Of a stretch of DNA of 64,000 bases, positions 39,899 to 52,100 are shown one piece after another. The stretch is taken from positions 558,001 through 622,000 of the forward strand of contig NC_079883.1 of NCBI RefSeq assembly GCF_029227915.1, read 5' to 3'. The DNA comes from Hydractinia symbiolongicarpus. Taxonomy: Eukaryota; Cnidaria; Hydrozoa; Anthoathecata; Hydractiniidae. The number at the start of each line of letters is the position of its first letter. The first letter of the stretch is position 1. The notes beneath the pieces are model-generated. The model searched no databases, was not told the DNA's origin, and saw nothing but the letters and a program-made list of their open reading frames with translations. Position numbers and translations under genes: made by a program.

Positions 39899-40770
39899 TT
39901 TTCAAAAATGTTTTCATTTTTGATGAGACGCGAAATAAAAGAAGTTTAATCGCCGGCAAACGAAAACCCGCGATTTCCCGTAAATCCTGGACTCGGCCCG
40001 TATAGTCAAAAGTATACAAAGAAAGTACCCAGGGAGTAAACTCATTTCCCGAACGATTTTTTAAATTATTTTTTCACCACTAAAACGCATGAGACTTGTA
40101 GTTTTCAAAAATGTTTTCATTTTTGATAAGACGCAGAATAAAAGATGTTAATCGCCGGCAAACGAAAACCCGCGATTTCCCGTAAATCCCGGGCTTGGCC
40201 CGTATAGTCGAATGTATGCAAAGAAAGTACCCTGTGAGTAAACTCATTTCCCGAACGATTTTTTAAATTATTTTTTCACCACTAAAACGCATGAGACTTG
40301 TAGTTTTCAAAAATGTTTTCATTTTTGATGAGACGCTGAATGAAAGAAGTTTAATCGCCGGCAAACGAAAACCCGCGACTTCCCGTAAATCCCGTGCTTG
40401 GCCCGTATAGTCAAAAGTATACAAAGAAAGTACCCTGCGAGTAAACTCATTTCAAGAACTATTTTTTAAATTATCTTTTCACCACTAAAACGCACGAGAC
40501 TTGTAGTTTTCAAAAATGTTTTCATTTTTGATGAAACGCTGAATAAAAGATGTTTAATCGCCGGCAAACGAAAACCCGCGATTTCCCGTAAATCCCGGGC
40601 TTGGCCCGTATAGTCGGATATAAACAAAGAAATTACCCTGTGAGTAAACTCATTTCCAGAACGATTTTTTAAATTATCTTTCCACCACTAAAACGCATGA
40701 GACTTGTAGTTTTCAAAAATGTTTTCATTTTTGATGAGACGCGAAATAAAAGAAGTTTAATCGCCGGCAA
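39150..40770. repeat. Tandem tetramer duplication (2 x 811 bp)
   Basis: CCTGGACTCGG, GCAGAATAAAAG/TTAATCGCC, TCGAATGTATGC and CGACTTCCCG / CAAGAACTATTTT monomers recur at an offset of 811 (4 x 203 less 1). The copies part at about 40770, where the second leads into CCTGCG and CCCGTGCTTGG. Confidence 0.83.
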
Positions 40771-42743
40771 ACGAAAACCTGCGATTTCCCGTAAATCCCG
40801 TGCTTGGCCCGTATAGTCGAATGTATACAAAGAAAGTACCCTGTGAGTAAACTCATTTCCCGAACGATTTTTTAAATTATTTTTTCACCACTAAAACGCA
40901 TGAGACTTGTAGTTTTCAAAAATGTTTTCATTTTTGATGAGACGCTGAATGAAAGAAGTTTAATCGCCGGCAAACGAAAACCCGCGATTTCCCGTAAATC
41001 CCGTGCTTGGCCGTATAGTCGAGTATATACAAAGAAAGTACCCTGTGAGTAAACTCATTTCCAGAACGATTTTTTAAATTATCTTTTCACCACTAAAACG
41101 CATGAGACTTGTAGTCTTTAAAAATGTTTTCATTTTTGATGAGACGCGGAATAGAGGAAGTTTAATCGCCGGCAAACAAAAACCCGCGATTTCCCGTAAA
41201 TCCCGGTCTCCGCCCGTATAGTCAATAGTATACAAAGAAAGTACCCTGCGAGTAAACTCATTTCCAGAACGATTTTTTAAATTATCTTTTCACCACTAAA
41301 ACGCACGAGACTTGTAGTTTTCAAAAATGTTTTCATTCTTGATGAGACGCTGAATAAAAGAAGTTTAATCGCCGGCAAACGAAAACCCGCGATTTCCCGT
41401 AAATCCCGGACTCGGCCCGCATAGTCAAAAGTATACAAAGAAAGTACCCTGCGAGTAAACTAATTTCAAGAACGATTTTTTAAATTATCTTTTCACCACT
41501 AAAACGCACGAGACTTGTAGTTTTCAAAAATGTTTTCATTTTTGATGAGACGCTGAATGAAAGAAGTTTAATCGCCGGCAAACGAAAACCCGCGACTTCC
41601 CGTAAATCCCGTGCTTGGCCCGTATAGTCAAAAGTATACAAAGAAAGTACCCTGCGAGTAAACTCATTTCAAGAACTATTTTTTAAATTATCTTTTCACC
41701 ACTAAAACGCACGAGACTTGTAGTTTTCAAAAATGTTTTCATTTTTGATGAAACGCTGAATAAAAGATGTTTAATCGCCGGCAAACGAAAACCCGCGATT
41801 TCCCGTAAATCCCGGGCTTGGCCCGTATAGTCGGATATAAACAAAGAAATTACCCTGTGAGTAAACTCATTTCCAGAACGATTTTTTAAATTATCTTTCC
41901 ACCACTAAAACGCATGAGACTTGTAGTTTTCAAAAATGTTTTCATTTTTGATGAGACGCGAAATAAAAGAAGTTTAATCGCCGGCAAACGAAAACCTGCG
42001 ATTTCCCGTAAATCCCGGGCTTGGCCCGTATAGTCGAATGTATACAAAGAAAGTACCCTGTGAGTAAACTCATTTCCCGAACGATTTTTTAAATTATTTT
42101 TTCACCACTAAAACGCATGAGACTTGTAGTTTTCAAAAATGTTTTCATTTTTGATGAGACGCTGAATGAAAGAAGTTTAATCGCCGGCAAACGAAAACCC
42201 GCGATTTCCCGTAAATCCCGTGCTTGGCCGTATAGTCGAGTATATACAAAGAAAGTACCCTGTGAGTAAACTCATTTCCAGAACGATTTTTTAAATTATC
42301 TTTTCACCACTAAAACGCATGAGACTTGTAGTCTTTAAAAATGTTTTCATTTTTGATGAGACGCGGAATAGAGGAAGTTTAATCGCCGGCAAACAAAAAC
42401 CCGCGATTTCCCGTAAATCCCGGTCTCCGCCCGTATAGTCAAAAGTATACAAAGAAAGTACCCTGCGAGTAAACTCATTTCCAGAACGATTTTTTAAATT
42501 ATCTTTTCACCACTAAAACGCACGAGACTTGTAGTTTTCAAAAATGTTTTCATTCTTGATGAGACGCTGAATAAAAGAAGTTTAATCGCCGGCAAACGAA
42601 AACCCGCGATTTCCCGTAAATCCCGGACTCGGCCCGTATAGTCAAAAGTATACAAAGAAAGTACCCTGCGAGTAAACTAATTTCAAGAACGATTTTTTAA
42701 ATTATCTTTTCACCACTAAAACGCACGAGACTTGTAGTTTTCA
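40310..42743. repeat. Tandem hexamer duplication (2 x 1217 bp)
   Basis: The rare variant ATAGAGGAAG lies at 41151 and 42368, 1217 bp apart (6 x 203 less 1), and is followed in both by AAACAAAAACCC and CCCGGTCTCCGCCC. The copies align from about 40310/41527 and part at about 41555/42772 (GAATGAAAG against GAATAAAAG). This unit overlaps the preceding tetramer duplication, so the events are nested. Confidence 0.85.
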
Positions 42744-43986
42744 AAAATGTTTTCATTTTTGATGAGACGCTGAATAAAAGAAGTTTAATGCCGGCAAACG
42801 AAAACCCGCGAATTCCCGTAAATCCCGCACTCGGCCCGTATAGTCAAAAGTATACAAAGAAGATACCCAGGGAGTAAACTCATTTCCAGAACGATTTTTT
42901 AAATTATCTTTTCACCACTAAAACGCATGAGACTTGTAGTTTTCAAAAATGTTTTCATTTTTGATAAGACGCTGAATAAAAGATGTTTAATCGCCGGCAA
43001 ACCAAAACCCGCGATTTCCCGTAAATCCTGGACTCGGCCCGTATAGTCAAAAGTATACAAAGAAAGTACCCAGGGAGTAAACTCATTTCCCGAACGATTT
43101 TTTAAATTATTTTTTCACCACTAAAACGCATGAGACTTGTAGTTTTCAAAAATGTTTTCATTTTTGATAAGACGCAGAATAAAAGATGTTAATCGCCGGC
43201 AAACGAAAACCCGCGATTTCCCGTAAATCCCGGGCTTGGCCCGTATAGTCGAATGTATGCAAAGAAAGTACCCTGTGAGTAAACTCATTTCCCAAACGAT
43301 TTTTTAAATTATTTTTTCACCACTAAAACGCATGAGACTTGTAGTTTTCAAAAATGTTTTCATTTTTGATGAGACGCTGAATGAAAGAAGTTTAATCGCC
43401 GGCAAACGAAAACCCGCAATTTCCCGTAAATCCCGTGCTTGGCCCGTATAGTCGAGTATATACAAAGAAAGTACCCTGTGAGTACACTCATTTCCAGAAC
43501 GATTTTTTAAATTATCTTTTCACCACTAAAACGCATGAGACTTGTAGTCTTCAAAAATGTTTTCATTTTTGATTAGACGTGGAATAAAAGAAGTTTAATC
43601 GCCGGCAAACGAAAACCCGCGACTTCCCGTAAATCCCGGACTCGGCCCGTATAGTCAAAAGTATACAAAGAAGATACCCAGGGAGTAAACTCATTTCCCG
43701 AACGATTTTTTAAATTATTTTTTCACCACTAAAACGTATGAGACTCGTAGTTTTCAAAAATGTTTTCATTTTTGATGAGACGCTGAATAAAAGAAGTTTA
43801 ATTGCCGGCAAACGAAAACCCGCGATTTCCCGTAAATCCCGGACTCGGCCCGTATAGTCAAAAGTATACAAAGAAAGTACCCTGCGAGTAAACTCATTTT
43901 CAGAACGATTTTTTAAATTGTCTTTTCACCACTAAAACGCACGAGACTTGTAGTTTTCAAAAATGTTTTCATTCTTGATGAGACGC
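42744..43986. repeat. Mixed satellite segment linking domains II and III
   Basis: About six monomers with no gene. The left part (TTTAATGCCGG, CCCGCACTCGG, AAGATACCC, CCTGGACTCGG, TCGAATGTATGC) continues the domain II order seen at 32240-32870. The right part (GATTAGACGTGG, then ACGTATGAGACTCG at 43734) resembles 26800-27300, where ACGTATGAGACTCG occurs at 27107. Confidence 0.78.
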
Positions 43987-45278
43987 TGAATAAAAGAAGT
44001 TTAATCGCCGGTAAACGAAAACCCGCGATTTCCCGTAAATCCCGGACTCGGCCCGTATAGTCAAAAGTATACAAAGAAAGTACCCAGGGAGTAAACTCAT
44101 TTCCCGAACGATTTTTTAAATTTTTTTTTCACCACTAAAACACATGAGACTTGTAGTTTTCAGGAATGTTTTCATTTTTGATGAGACGCGTAATGAAAGA
44201 AGTTTAATCGCCGGCAAACGAAAACCCGCGATTTTCCGTAAATCCCGGGCTTGGCCCGTATATTCGTATGTATACAAAGAAAGTACCCTGTGAGTAAACT
44301 CATTTCCCGAACGATTTTTTAAATTATTTTTTCACCACTAAAACGCATGAGACTTGTAGTTTTCAAAAAGGTTTTCATTTTTGATGAGACGCTGAATAAA
44401 AGAATTTTAATCGCCGGCAAACGAAAACCCGCAATTTCCCGTAAATTCCGTGCTTGGCTCGTATAGTCGAGTATATACAAAGAAAGTACCCTGTCAGTAA
44501 ACTCCTTTCCAGAACGATTTTTTATATTATCTTTTCACCACTAAAAACGCATGAGACTTGTAGTTTTCAAAAATGTTTTCATTTTTGATGAGACGCCGAA
44601 TAAAGGAAGTTTAATCGCCGGCAAACGAAAACCCGCGATTTCCCGTAAACCCCGGACTCGGCCCGTATAGTCAAAAGTATACAAAGAAAGTACCCTGCGA
44701 GTAAACCCATTTCCAGAACGATTTTTTAAATTATCTTTTCACCACTAAAACGCACGAGACTTGTAGTTTTCAAAAATGTTTTCATTTTTAATGGGACGCT
44801 GAATAAAAGAAGTTTAATCGCCGGCAAACGAAAACCCGCGAATTCCCGTAAATCCCGAACTCGGCCCGTATAGTCAAAAGTATACAAAGAAAATACCCAG
44901 GGAGTAAACTCATTTCCAGAACGATTTTTTAAATTTTCTTTTCACCACTAAAACGCATGAGACTTGTAGTTTTCAAAAATGTTTTCATTTTTGATAAGAC
45001 GCTGAATAAAAGATGTTTAATCGCCGGCAAACGAAAACCCGCGATTTCCCGTAAATCCTGGACTCGGCCCGTATAGTCAAAAGTATACAAAGAAAGTACC
45101 CAGGGAGTAAACGCATTGCCCGAACGATTTTTTAAATTATTTTTTCACCACTAAAACGCATGAGACTTGTAGTTTTCAAAAATGTTTTCATTTTTGATAA
45201 GACGCAGAATAAAAGATGTTAATCGCCGGCAAACGAAAACCCGCGATTTTCCGTAAATCCCGGGCTTGGCCCGTATAG
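43987..45278. repeat. Displaced copy of the 23.5-24.8 kb segment
   Basis: The monomer order CAGGAATG, TATTCGTATG, AAAAAGGTTTTC, CTGTCAG, CCCTGCGAG/AACCC, AATGGGACGC, AAAATACCC and CCTGGACTCGG matches 23505-24795 at an offset of 20482; CTGTCAG lies at 24009 and 44491. An extra A (CTAAAAACGC at 44541) raises the offset to 20483 afterwards. Local differences include GCGTAATGAAAG and GCATTGCCCG. Confidence 0.82.
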
Positions 45279-45481
45279 TCGAGTATATACAAAGAAAGTA
45301 CCCTGTGAGTACACTCATTTCCAGAACGATTTTTTAAATTATCTTTTCACCACTAAAACGCATGAGACTTGTAGTCTTCAAAAATGTTTTCATTTTTGAT
45401 GAGACGCGGAATAAAAGAAGTTTAATCGCCGGCAAACGAAAACCCGCGATTTCCCGTAAATCCCGGACTCGGCCCGTATAG

Positions 45482-45668
45482 TCAAAAGTATACAAAGAAG
45501 ATACCCAGGGAGTAAACTCATTTCCAGAACGATTTTTTAAATTATCTTTTCACCACTAAAACGCATGAAAATGTTTTCTTTTTTGATAAGACGTTGGATA
45601 AAAGATGTTTAATCGCCGGAAAACGAAAACCCGCGATTTCCCGTAAATCCTGGACTTGGCCCGTATAG
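45482..45668. repeat. 187-bp variant monomer with 16-bp deletion (first copy)
   Basis: ACGCATGA is followed directly by AAATG, so 16 bp from GACTTG to TTTTCAA are missing. The left arm of the conserved inverted repeat is destroyed, and the right arm also has a substitution (CTTTTTTG for CATTTTTG). This is the shortest monomer I found. Confidence 0.9.
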
Positions 45669-47089
45669 TCGAATGTATGCAAAGAAAGTACCCTGTGAGT
45701 AAACTCATTTCCCGAACGATTTTTTAAATTATTTTTTCACCACTAAAACGCATGAGACTTGTAGTTTTCAAAAATGTTTTCATTTTTGATGAGACGCGAA
45801 ATAAAAGAAGTTTAATCGCCGGCAAACGAAAACCTGCGATTTCCCGTAAATCCCGGGCTTGGCCCGTATAGTCGAATGTATACAAAAAAAGTACCCTGTG
45901 AGTAAACTCATTTCCCGAACGATTTTTTAAATTATTTTTTCACCACTAAAACGCATGAGACTTGTAGTTTTCAAAAATGTTTTCATTTTTGATGAGACGG
46001 TGAATGAAAGAATTTTAATCGCCGGCAAACGAAAACCCGCAATTTCCCGTAAATTCCGTGCTTGGCTCGTATAGTCGAGTATATACAAAGAAAGTACCCT
46101 GTCAGTAAACTCCTTTCCAGAACGATTTTTTATATTATCTTTTCACCACTAAAAACGCATGAGACTTGTAGTTTTCAAAAATGTTTTCATTTTTGATGAG
46201 ACGCCGAATAAAGGAAGTTTAATCGCCGGCAAACGAAAACCCGCGATTTCCCGTAAACCCCGGACTCGGCCCGTATAGTCAAAAGTATACAAAGAAAGTA
46301 CCCTGCGAGTAAACCCATTTCCAGAACGATTTTTTAAATTATCTTTTCACCACTAAAACGCACGAGACTTGTAGTTTTCAAAAATGTTTTCATTTTTAAT
46401 GGGACGCTGAATAAAAGAAGTTTAATCGCCGGCAAACGAAAACCCGCGAATTCCCGTAAATCCCGAACTCGGCCCGTATAGTCAAAAGTATACAAAGAAA
46501 ATACCCAGGGAGTAAACTCATTTCCAGAACGATTTTTTAAATTTTCTTTTCACCACTAAAACGCATGAGACTTGTAGTTTTCAAAAATGTTTTCATTTTT
46601 GATAAGACGCTGAATAAAAGATGTTTAATCGCCGGCAAACGAAAACCCGCGATTTCCCGTAAATCCTGGACTCGGCCCGTATAGTCAAAAGTATACAAAG
46701 AAAGTACCCAGGGAGTAAACGCATTGCCCGAACGATTTTTTAAATTATTTTTTCACCACTAAAACGCATGAGACTTGTAGTTTTCAAAAATGTTTTCATT
46801 TTTGATAAGACGCAGAATAAAAGATGTTAATCGCCGGCAAACGAAAACCCGCGATTTTCCGTAAATCCCGGGCTTGGCCCGTATAGTCGAGTATATACAA
46901 AGAAAGTACCCTGTGAGTACACTCATTTCCAGAACGATTTTTTAAATTATCTTTTCACCACTAAAACGCATGAGACTTGTAGTCTTCAAAAATGTTTTCA
47001 TTTTTGATGAGACGCGGAATAAAAGAAGTTTAATCGCCGGCAAACGAAAACCCGCGATTTCCCGTAAATCCCGGACTCGGCCCGTATAG

Positions 47090-47276
47090 TCAAAAGTATA
47101 CAAAGAAGATACCCAGGGAGTAAACTCATTTCCAGAACGATTTTTTAAATTATCTTTTCACCACTAAAACGCATGAAAATGTTTTCTTTTTTGATAAGAC
47201 GTTGGATAAAAGATGTTTAATCGCCGGAAAACGAAAACCCGCGATTTCCCGTAAATCCTGGACTTGGCCCGTATAG
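47090..47276. repeat. 187-bp variant monomer with 16-bp deletion (second copy)
   Basis: This has the same deletion and the same accompanying substitutions (CTTTTTTG, GACGTTGG) as the monomer 1608 bp upstream, so it was copied with the 8-mer duplication and did not arise twice. Confidence 0.9.
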
Positions 47277-47617
47277 TCGAATGTATGCAAAGAAAGTACC
47301 CTGTGAGTAAACTCATTTCCCGAACGATTTTTTAAATTATTTTTTCACCACTAAAACGCATGAGACTTGTAGTTTTCAAAAATGTTTTCATTTTTGATGA
47401 GACGCGAAATAAAAGAAGTTTAATCGCCGGCAAACGAAAACCTGCGATTTCCCGTAAATCCCGGGCTTGGCCCGTATAGTCGAATGTATACAAAAAAAGT
47501 ACCCTGTGAGTAAACTCATTTCCCGAACGATTTTTTAAATTATTTTTTCACCACTAAAACGCATGAGACTTGTAGTTTTCAAAAATGTTTTCATTTTTGA
47601 TGAGACGGTGAATGAAA

Positions 47618-49162
47618 GAAGTTTAATCGCCGGCAAACGAAAACCCGCGATTTCCCGTAAATCCCGTGCTTGGCCGTATAGTCGAGTATATACAAAGAAA
47701 GTACCCTGTGAGTAAACTCATTTCCAGAACGATTTTTTAAATTATCTTTTTACCACTAAAACGCATGAGACTTGTAGTCTTCAAAAATGTTTTCATTTTT
47801 GATGAGACGCGGAATAAAAGAAGTTTAATCGCCGGCAAACTAAAACCCGCGATTTCCCGTAAATCCCGGTCTCCGCCCGTATAGTCAAAAGTATACAAAG
47901 AAAGTACCCTGCGAATAAACTCATTTCCAGAACGATTTTTTAAATTATCTTTTCACCACTAAAACGCACGAGACTTGTAGTTTTCAAAAATGTTTTCATT
48001 TTTGATGAGACGCTGAATAAAAGAAGTTTAATCGCCGGCAAACGAAAACCCGCGATTTCCCGTAAATCCCGGACTCGGCCCGTATAGTCAAAAGTATACA
48101 AAGAAAGTACCCTGCGAGTAAACTAATTTCAAGAACGATTTTTTAAATTATCTTTTCACCACTAAAACGCACGAGACTTATAGTTTTCAAAAATGTTTTC
48201 ATTTTTGATGAGACGCTGAATAAAAGAAGTTTAATGCCGGCAAACGAAAACCCGCGAATTCCCGTAAATCCCGCACTCGGCCCGTATAGTCAAAAGTATA
48301 CAAAGAAAATACCCAGGGAGTAAACTCATTTCCAGAACGATTTTTTAAATTATCTTTTCACCACTAAAACGCATGACACTTGTAGTTTTCAAAAATGTTT
48401 TCATTTTTGATGAGGCGCTGAATAAAAGATGTTTAATCGCCGGCAAACGAAAACCCGCGATTTCCCGTAAATCCCGGACTCGGCCCGTATAGTCAAAAGT
48501 ATACAAAGAAAGTACCCAGGGAGTAAACTCATTTCCCGAACGATTTTTTAAATTATTTTTTCACCACTAAAACGCAAGAGACTTGTAGTTTTCAAAAATG
48601 TTTTCATTTTTGATGAGACGCTGAATAAAAGAAGTTTAATCGCCGGCAAACGAAAACCCGCAATTTCCTGTAAATCCCGGGCTTGGCCCGTATAGTCAAA
48701 AGTATACAAAGAAAATACCCAGGTAGTAAACTCATTTAAAGAACGATTTTTTAAATTATTTTTACACCACTAAAACGCATGAGACTTGTAGTTTTCAAAA
48801 ATGTTTTCATTTTTGATGAGACGCTGAATAAAAGAAGTTTAATCGCCGGCAAACGAATACCCGCGATTTCCCGTAAATCCCGGTCTCGGCCCGTATAGTC
48901 AAAAGTATACAAAGAAAATACCCAGGGAGTAAACTCATTTCCCGAACGATTTTTTAAATTATTTTTTCACCACTAAAACGCAAGAGACTTGTAGTTTTTA
49001 AAAATGTTTTCATTTTTGATGAGACGCTGAATAAAAGAAGTTTAATCGCCGGCAAACGAAAACCCGCACTTTCCTATAAATCCCGGTCTCGGCCGTATAG
49101 TCAAAGTATACAAAGAAAATACCCAGGGAGTAAACTCATTTCCCGAACGATTTTTTAAATTA
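47618..49162. repeat. Mixed satellite segment at the start of domain IV
   Basis: About eight monomers with no gene. It begins with domain II types (CTTGGCCGTATAG, CCCGGTCTCCGCCC, TTTAATGCCGG near 48233) and changes to domain IV types: ACGCAAGAGAC, CCCAGGTAG and ATTTTTACACC. A compact variant near 49090 has GGCCGTATAGTCAAAGTATAC with two single-base losses. Confidence 0.78.
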
Positions 49163-52100
49163 TTTTTTCACCACTAAAACGCAAGAGACTTGTAGTTTTT
49201 AAAAATGTTTTCATTTTTGATGAGACGCTGAATAAAAGAAGTTTAATCGCCGGCAAACGAAAACCCGCGATTTCCTGTAAATCCCGGGCTTGGCCCGTAT
49301 AGTCAAAAGTATACAAAGAAAATACCCAGGTAGTAAACTCATTTCCAGAACGATTTTTTAAATTATTTTTACACCACTAAAACGCATGAGACTTGTAGTT
49401 TTCAAAAATGTTTTCATTTTTGATGAGACGCTGAATAAAAGAAGTTTAATCGCCGGCAAACGAAAACCCGCGATTTCCCGTAAATCCCGGTCTCGGCCCG
49501 TATAGTCAAAAGTATACAAAGCAAATACCCAGGAAGTAAACTCATTTCCCGAACGATTTTTTATATTATTTTTCACCACTAAAACGTATGAGACTCGTAG
49601 TTTTCAAAAATGTTTTCATTTTTGATGAGACGCTGAATAAAAGAAGTTTAATCGCCGGCAAACGAAAACCCGCAATTTCCTGTAAATCCCGGACTCGGCC
49701 CGTATAGTCAAAAGTATACAAAGAAAGTACCCTGCGAGTAAACTCATTTCAAGAACGATTTTTTAAATTATCTTTTCACCACTAAAACGCATGAGACTTG
49801 TAGTTTTCAAAAATGTTTTCATTTTTGATGAGACGCTGAATAAAAGAAGTTTAATCGCCGGCAAACGAAAACCCGCGAATTCCCGTAAATCCCGGACTCG
49901 GCCCGTATAGTCAAAAGTATACAAAGAAAATACCCAGGTAGTAAACTCATTTCCCGAACGATTTTTTAAATTATTTTTACACCACTAAAACGCATGAGAC
50001 TTGTAGTTTTCAAAAATGTTTTCATTTTTGATGAGACGCTGAATAAAAGAAGTTTAATCGCCGGCAAACGAAAACCCGCGATTTCCCGTAAATCCCGGTC
50101 TCGGCCCGTATAGTCAAAAGTATACAAAGCAAATACCCAGGAAGTAAACTCATTTCCCGAACGATTTTTTATATTATTTTTCACCACTAAAACGTATGAG
50201 ACTCGTAGTTTTCAAAAATGTTTTCATTTTTGATGAGACGCTGAATAAAAGAAGTTTAATCGCCGGCAAACGAAAACCCGCAATTTCCTGTAAATCCCGG
50301 ACTCGGCCCGTATAGTCAAAAGTATACAAAGAAAGTACCCTGCGAGTAAACTCATTTCAAGAACGATTTTTTAAATTATCTTTTCACCACTAAAACGCAT
50401 GAGACTTGTAGTTTTCAAAAATGTTTTCATTTTTGATGAGACGCTGAATAAAAGAAGTTTAATCGCCGGCAAACGAAAACCCGCGAATTCCCGTAAATCC
50501 CGGACTCGGCCCGTATAGTCAAAAGTATACAAAGAAAATACCCAGGGAGTAAACTCATTTCCCGAACGATATTTTAAATTATTTTTTCACCACTAAAACG
50601 CATGAGACTTGTAGTTTTCAAAAATGTTTTCATTTTTGATGAGACGCTGAATAAAAGAAGTTTAATCGCCGGCAAACGAAAACCCGCGTTTTCCCGTAAA
50701 TCCCGGACTCGGCCCGTATAGTCAAAAGTATACAAAGAAAATACCCAGGGAGTAAACTCATTTCCCGAACGATTTTTTAAATTATTTTTTCACCACTAAA
50801 ACGCATGAGACTTGTAGTTTTCAAAAATGTTTTCATTTTTGATGAGACGCTGATTAAAAGAAGTTTAATCGCCGGCAAACGAAAACCCGCGATTTCCCGT
50901 AAATCCCGTGCTTGGCCCGTATAGTCGAGTATATACAAAAAAAGTACCCTGTGAGTAAACGCATTTCCAGAACGATTTTTTAAGTTATCTTTTCACCACT
51001 AAAACGCATGAGACTTGTAGTTTTCAAAAATGTTTTCATTTTTGATGAGACGCTGAATAAAAGAAGTTTAATCGCCGGCAAACGAAAACCCGCGTTTTCC
51101 CGTAAATCCCGGACTCGGCCCGTATAGTCAAAAGTATACAAAGAAAATACCCAGGAAGTAAACTCATTTCCCGAACGATTTTTTAAATTACTTTTTCACC
51201 ACTAAAACGCATGAGACTTGTAGTTTTCAAAAATGTTTTCATTTTTGATAAGACGCTGAATAAAAAAAGTTTAATCGCCGGCAAACGAAAACCCGCAATT
51301 TCCCGTAAATCCCGTGCTTGGCCCGTATAGTCAAGTATATACAAAGAAAGTATCCTGTGAGTAAACTCATTTCCAGAACGATTTTTTAAATTATCTTTTC
51401 ACCACTAAAACGCATGGGACTTGTAGTTTTCAAAAATGTTTTCATTTTTGATGAGACGCTGAATAGAAGAAGTTTAATCGCCGGCAAACGAAAACCCGCC
51501 ATTTCCCGTAAATCCCGTGCTTCGCCCGTATAGTTGAGTATATACAAAGAAAGTACCCTGTCAGTAAACTCATTTCCAGAACGATTTTTTAAATTATCTT
51601 TTCACCACTAAAACGCATGAGACTTGTAGTTTTCAAAAATGTTTTCATTTTTGATGAGACGCGGAATAAAAGAAGTTTAATCGCCGGCAAACGAAAACCC
51701 GCGATTTCCCGTAAATCCCGGACTCGGCCCATATAGTCAAAAGTATACAAAGAAAGTACCCAGGGAGTAAACTCATTTCCCGAACGATTTTTTAAATTAT
51801 TTTTTCACCACTAAAACGCAAGAGACTTGTAGTTTTCAAAAATGTTTTCATTTTTGATGAGACGCTGAATAAAAGAAGTTTAATCGCCGGCAAACGAAAA
51901 CCCGCGATTTCCTGTAAATCCCGGGTTTGGCCCGTATAGTCAAAAGTATACAAAGAAAATACCCAGGTAGTAAACTCATTTCCAGAACGATTTTTTAAAT
52001 TATTTTTACACCACTAAAACGCATGAGACTTGTAGTTTTCAAAAATGTTTTCATTTTTGATGAGACGCTGAATAAAAGAAGTTTAATCGCCGGCAAACGA

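Larger units (their letters stand above)
44400..47617. repeat. Tandem 8-monomer duplication (2 x 1608 bp), different from the domain I 8-mer
   Basis: CTAAAAACGC at 44541 and 46149, and the deletion monomer marker ACGCATGAAAATG at 45561 and 47169, are all 1608 bp apart. The length fits 8 x 203 with a 16-bp deletion, one 1-bp deletion and one 1-bp insertion. The junction at about 46010 is chimeric: GAATGAAAG followed by AATTTTAATCG, while the end of the second copy has GAATGAAAG followed by AAGTTTAATCG. Confidence 0.87.
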
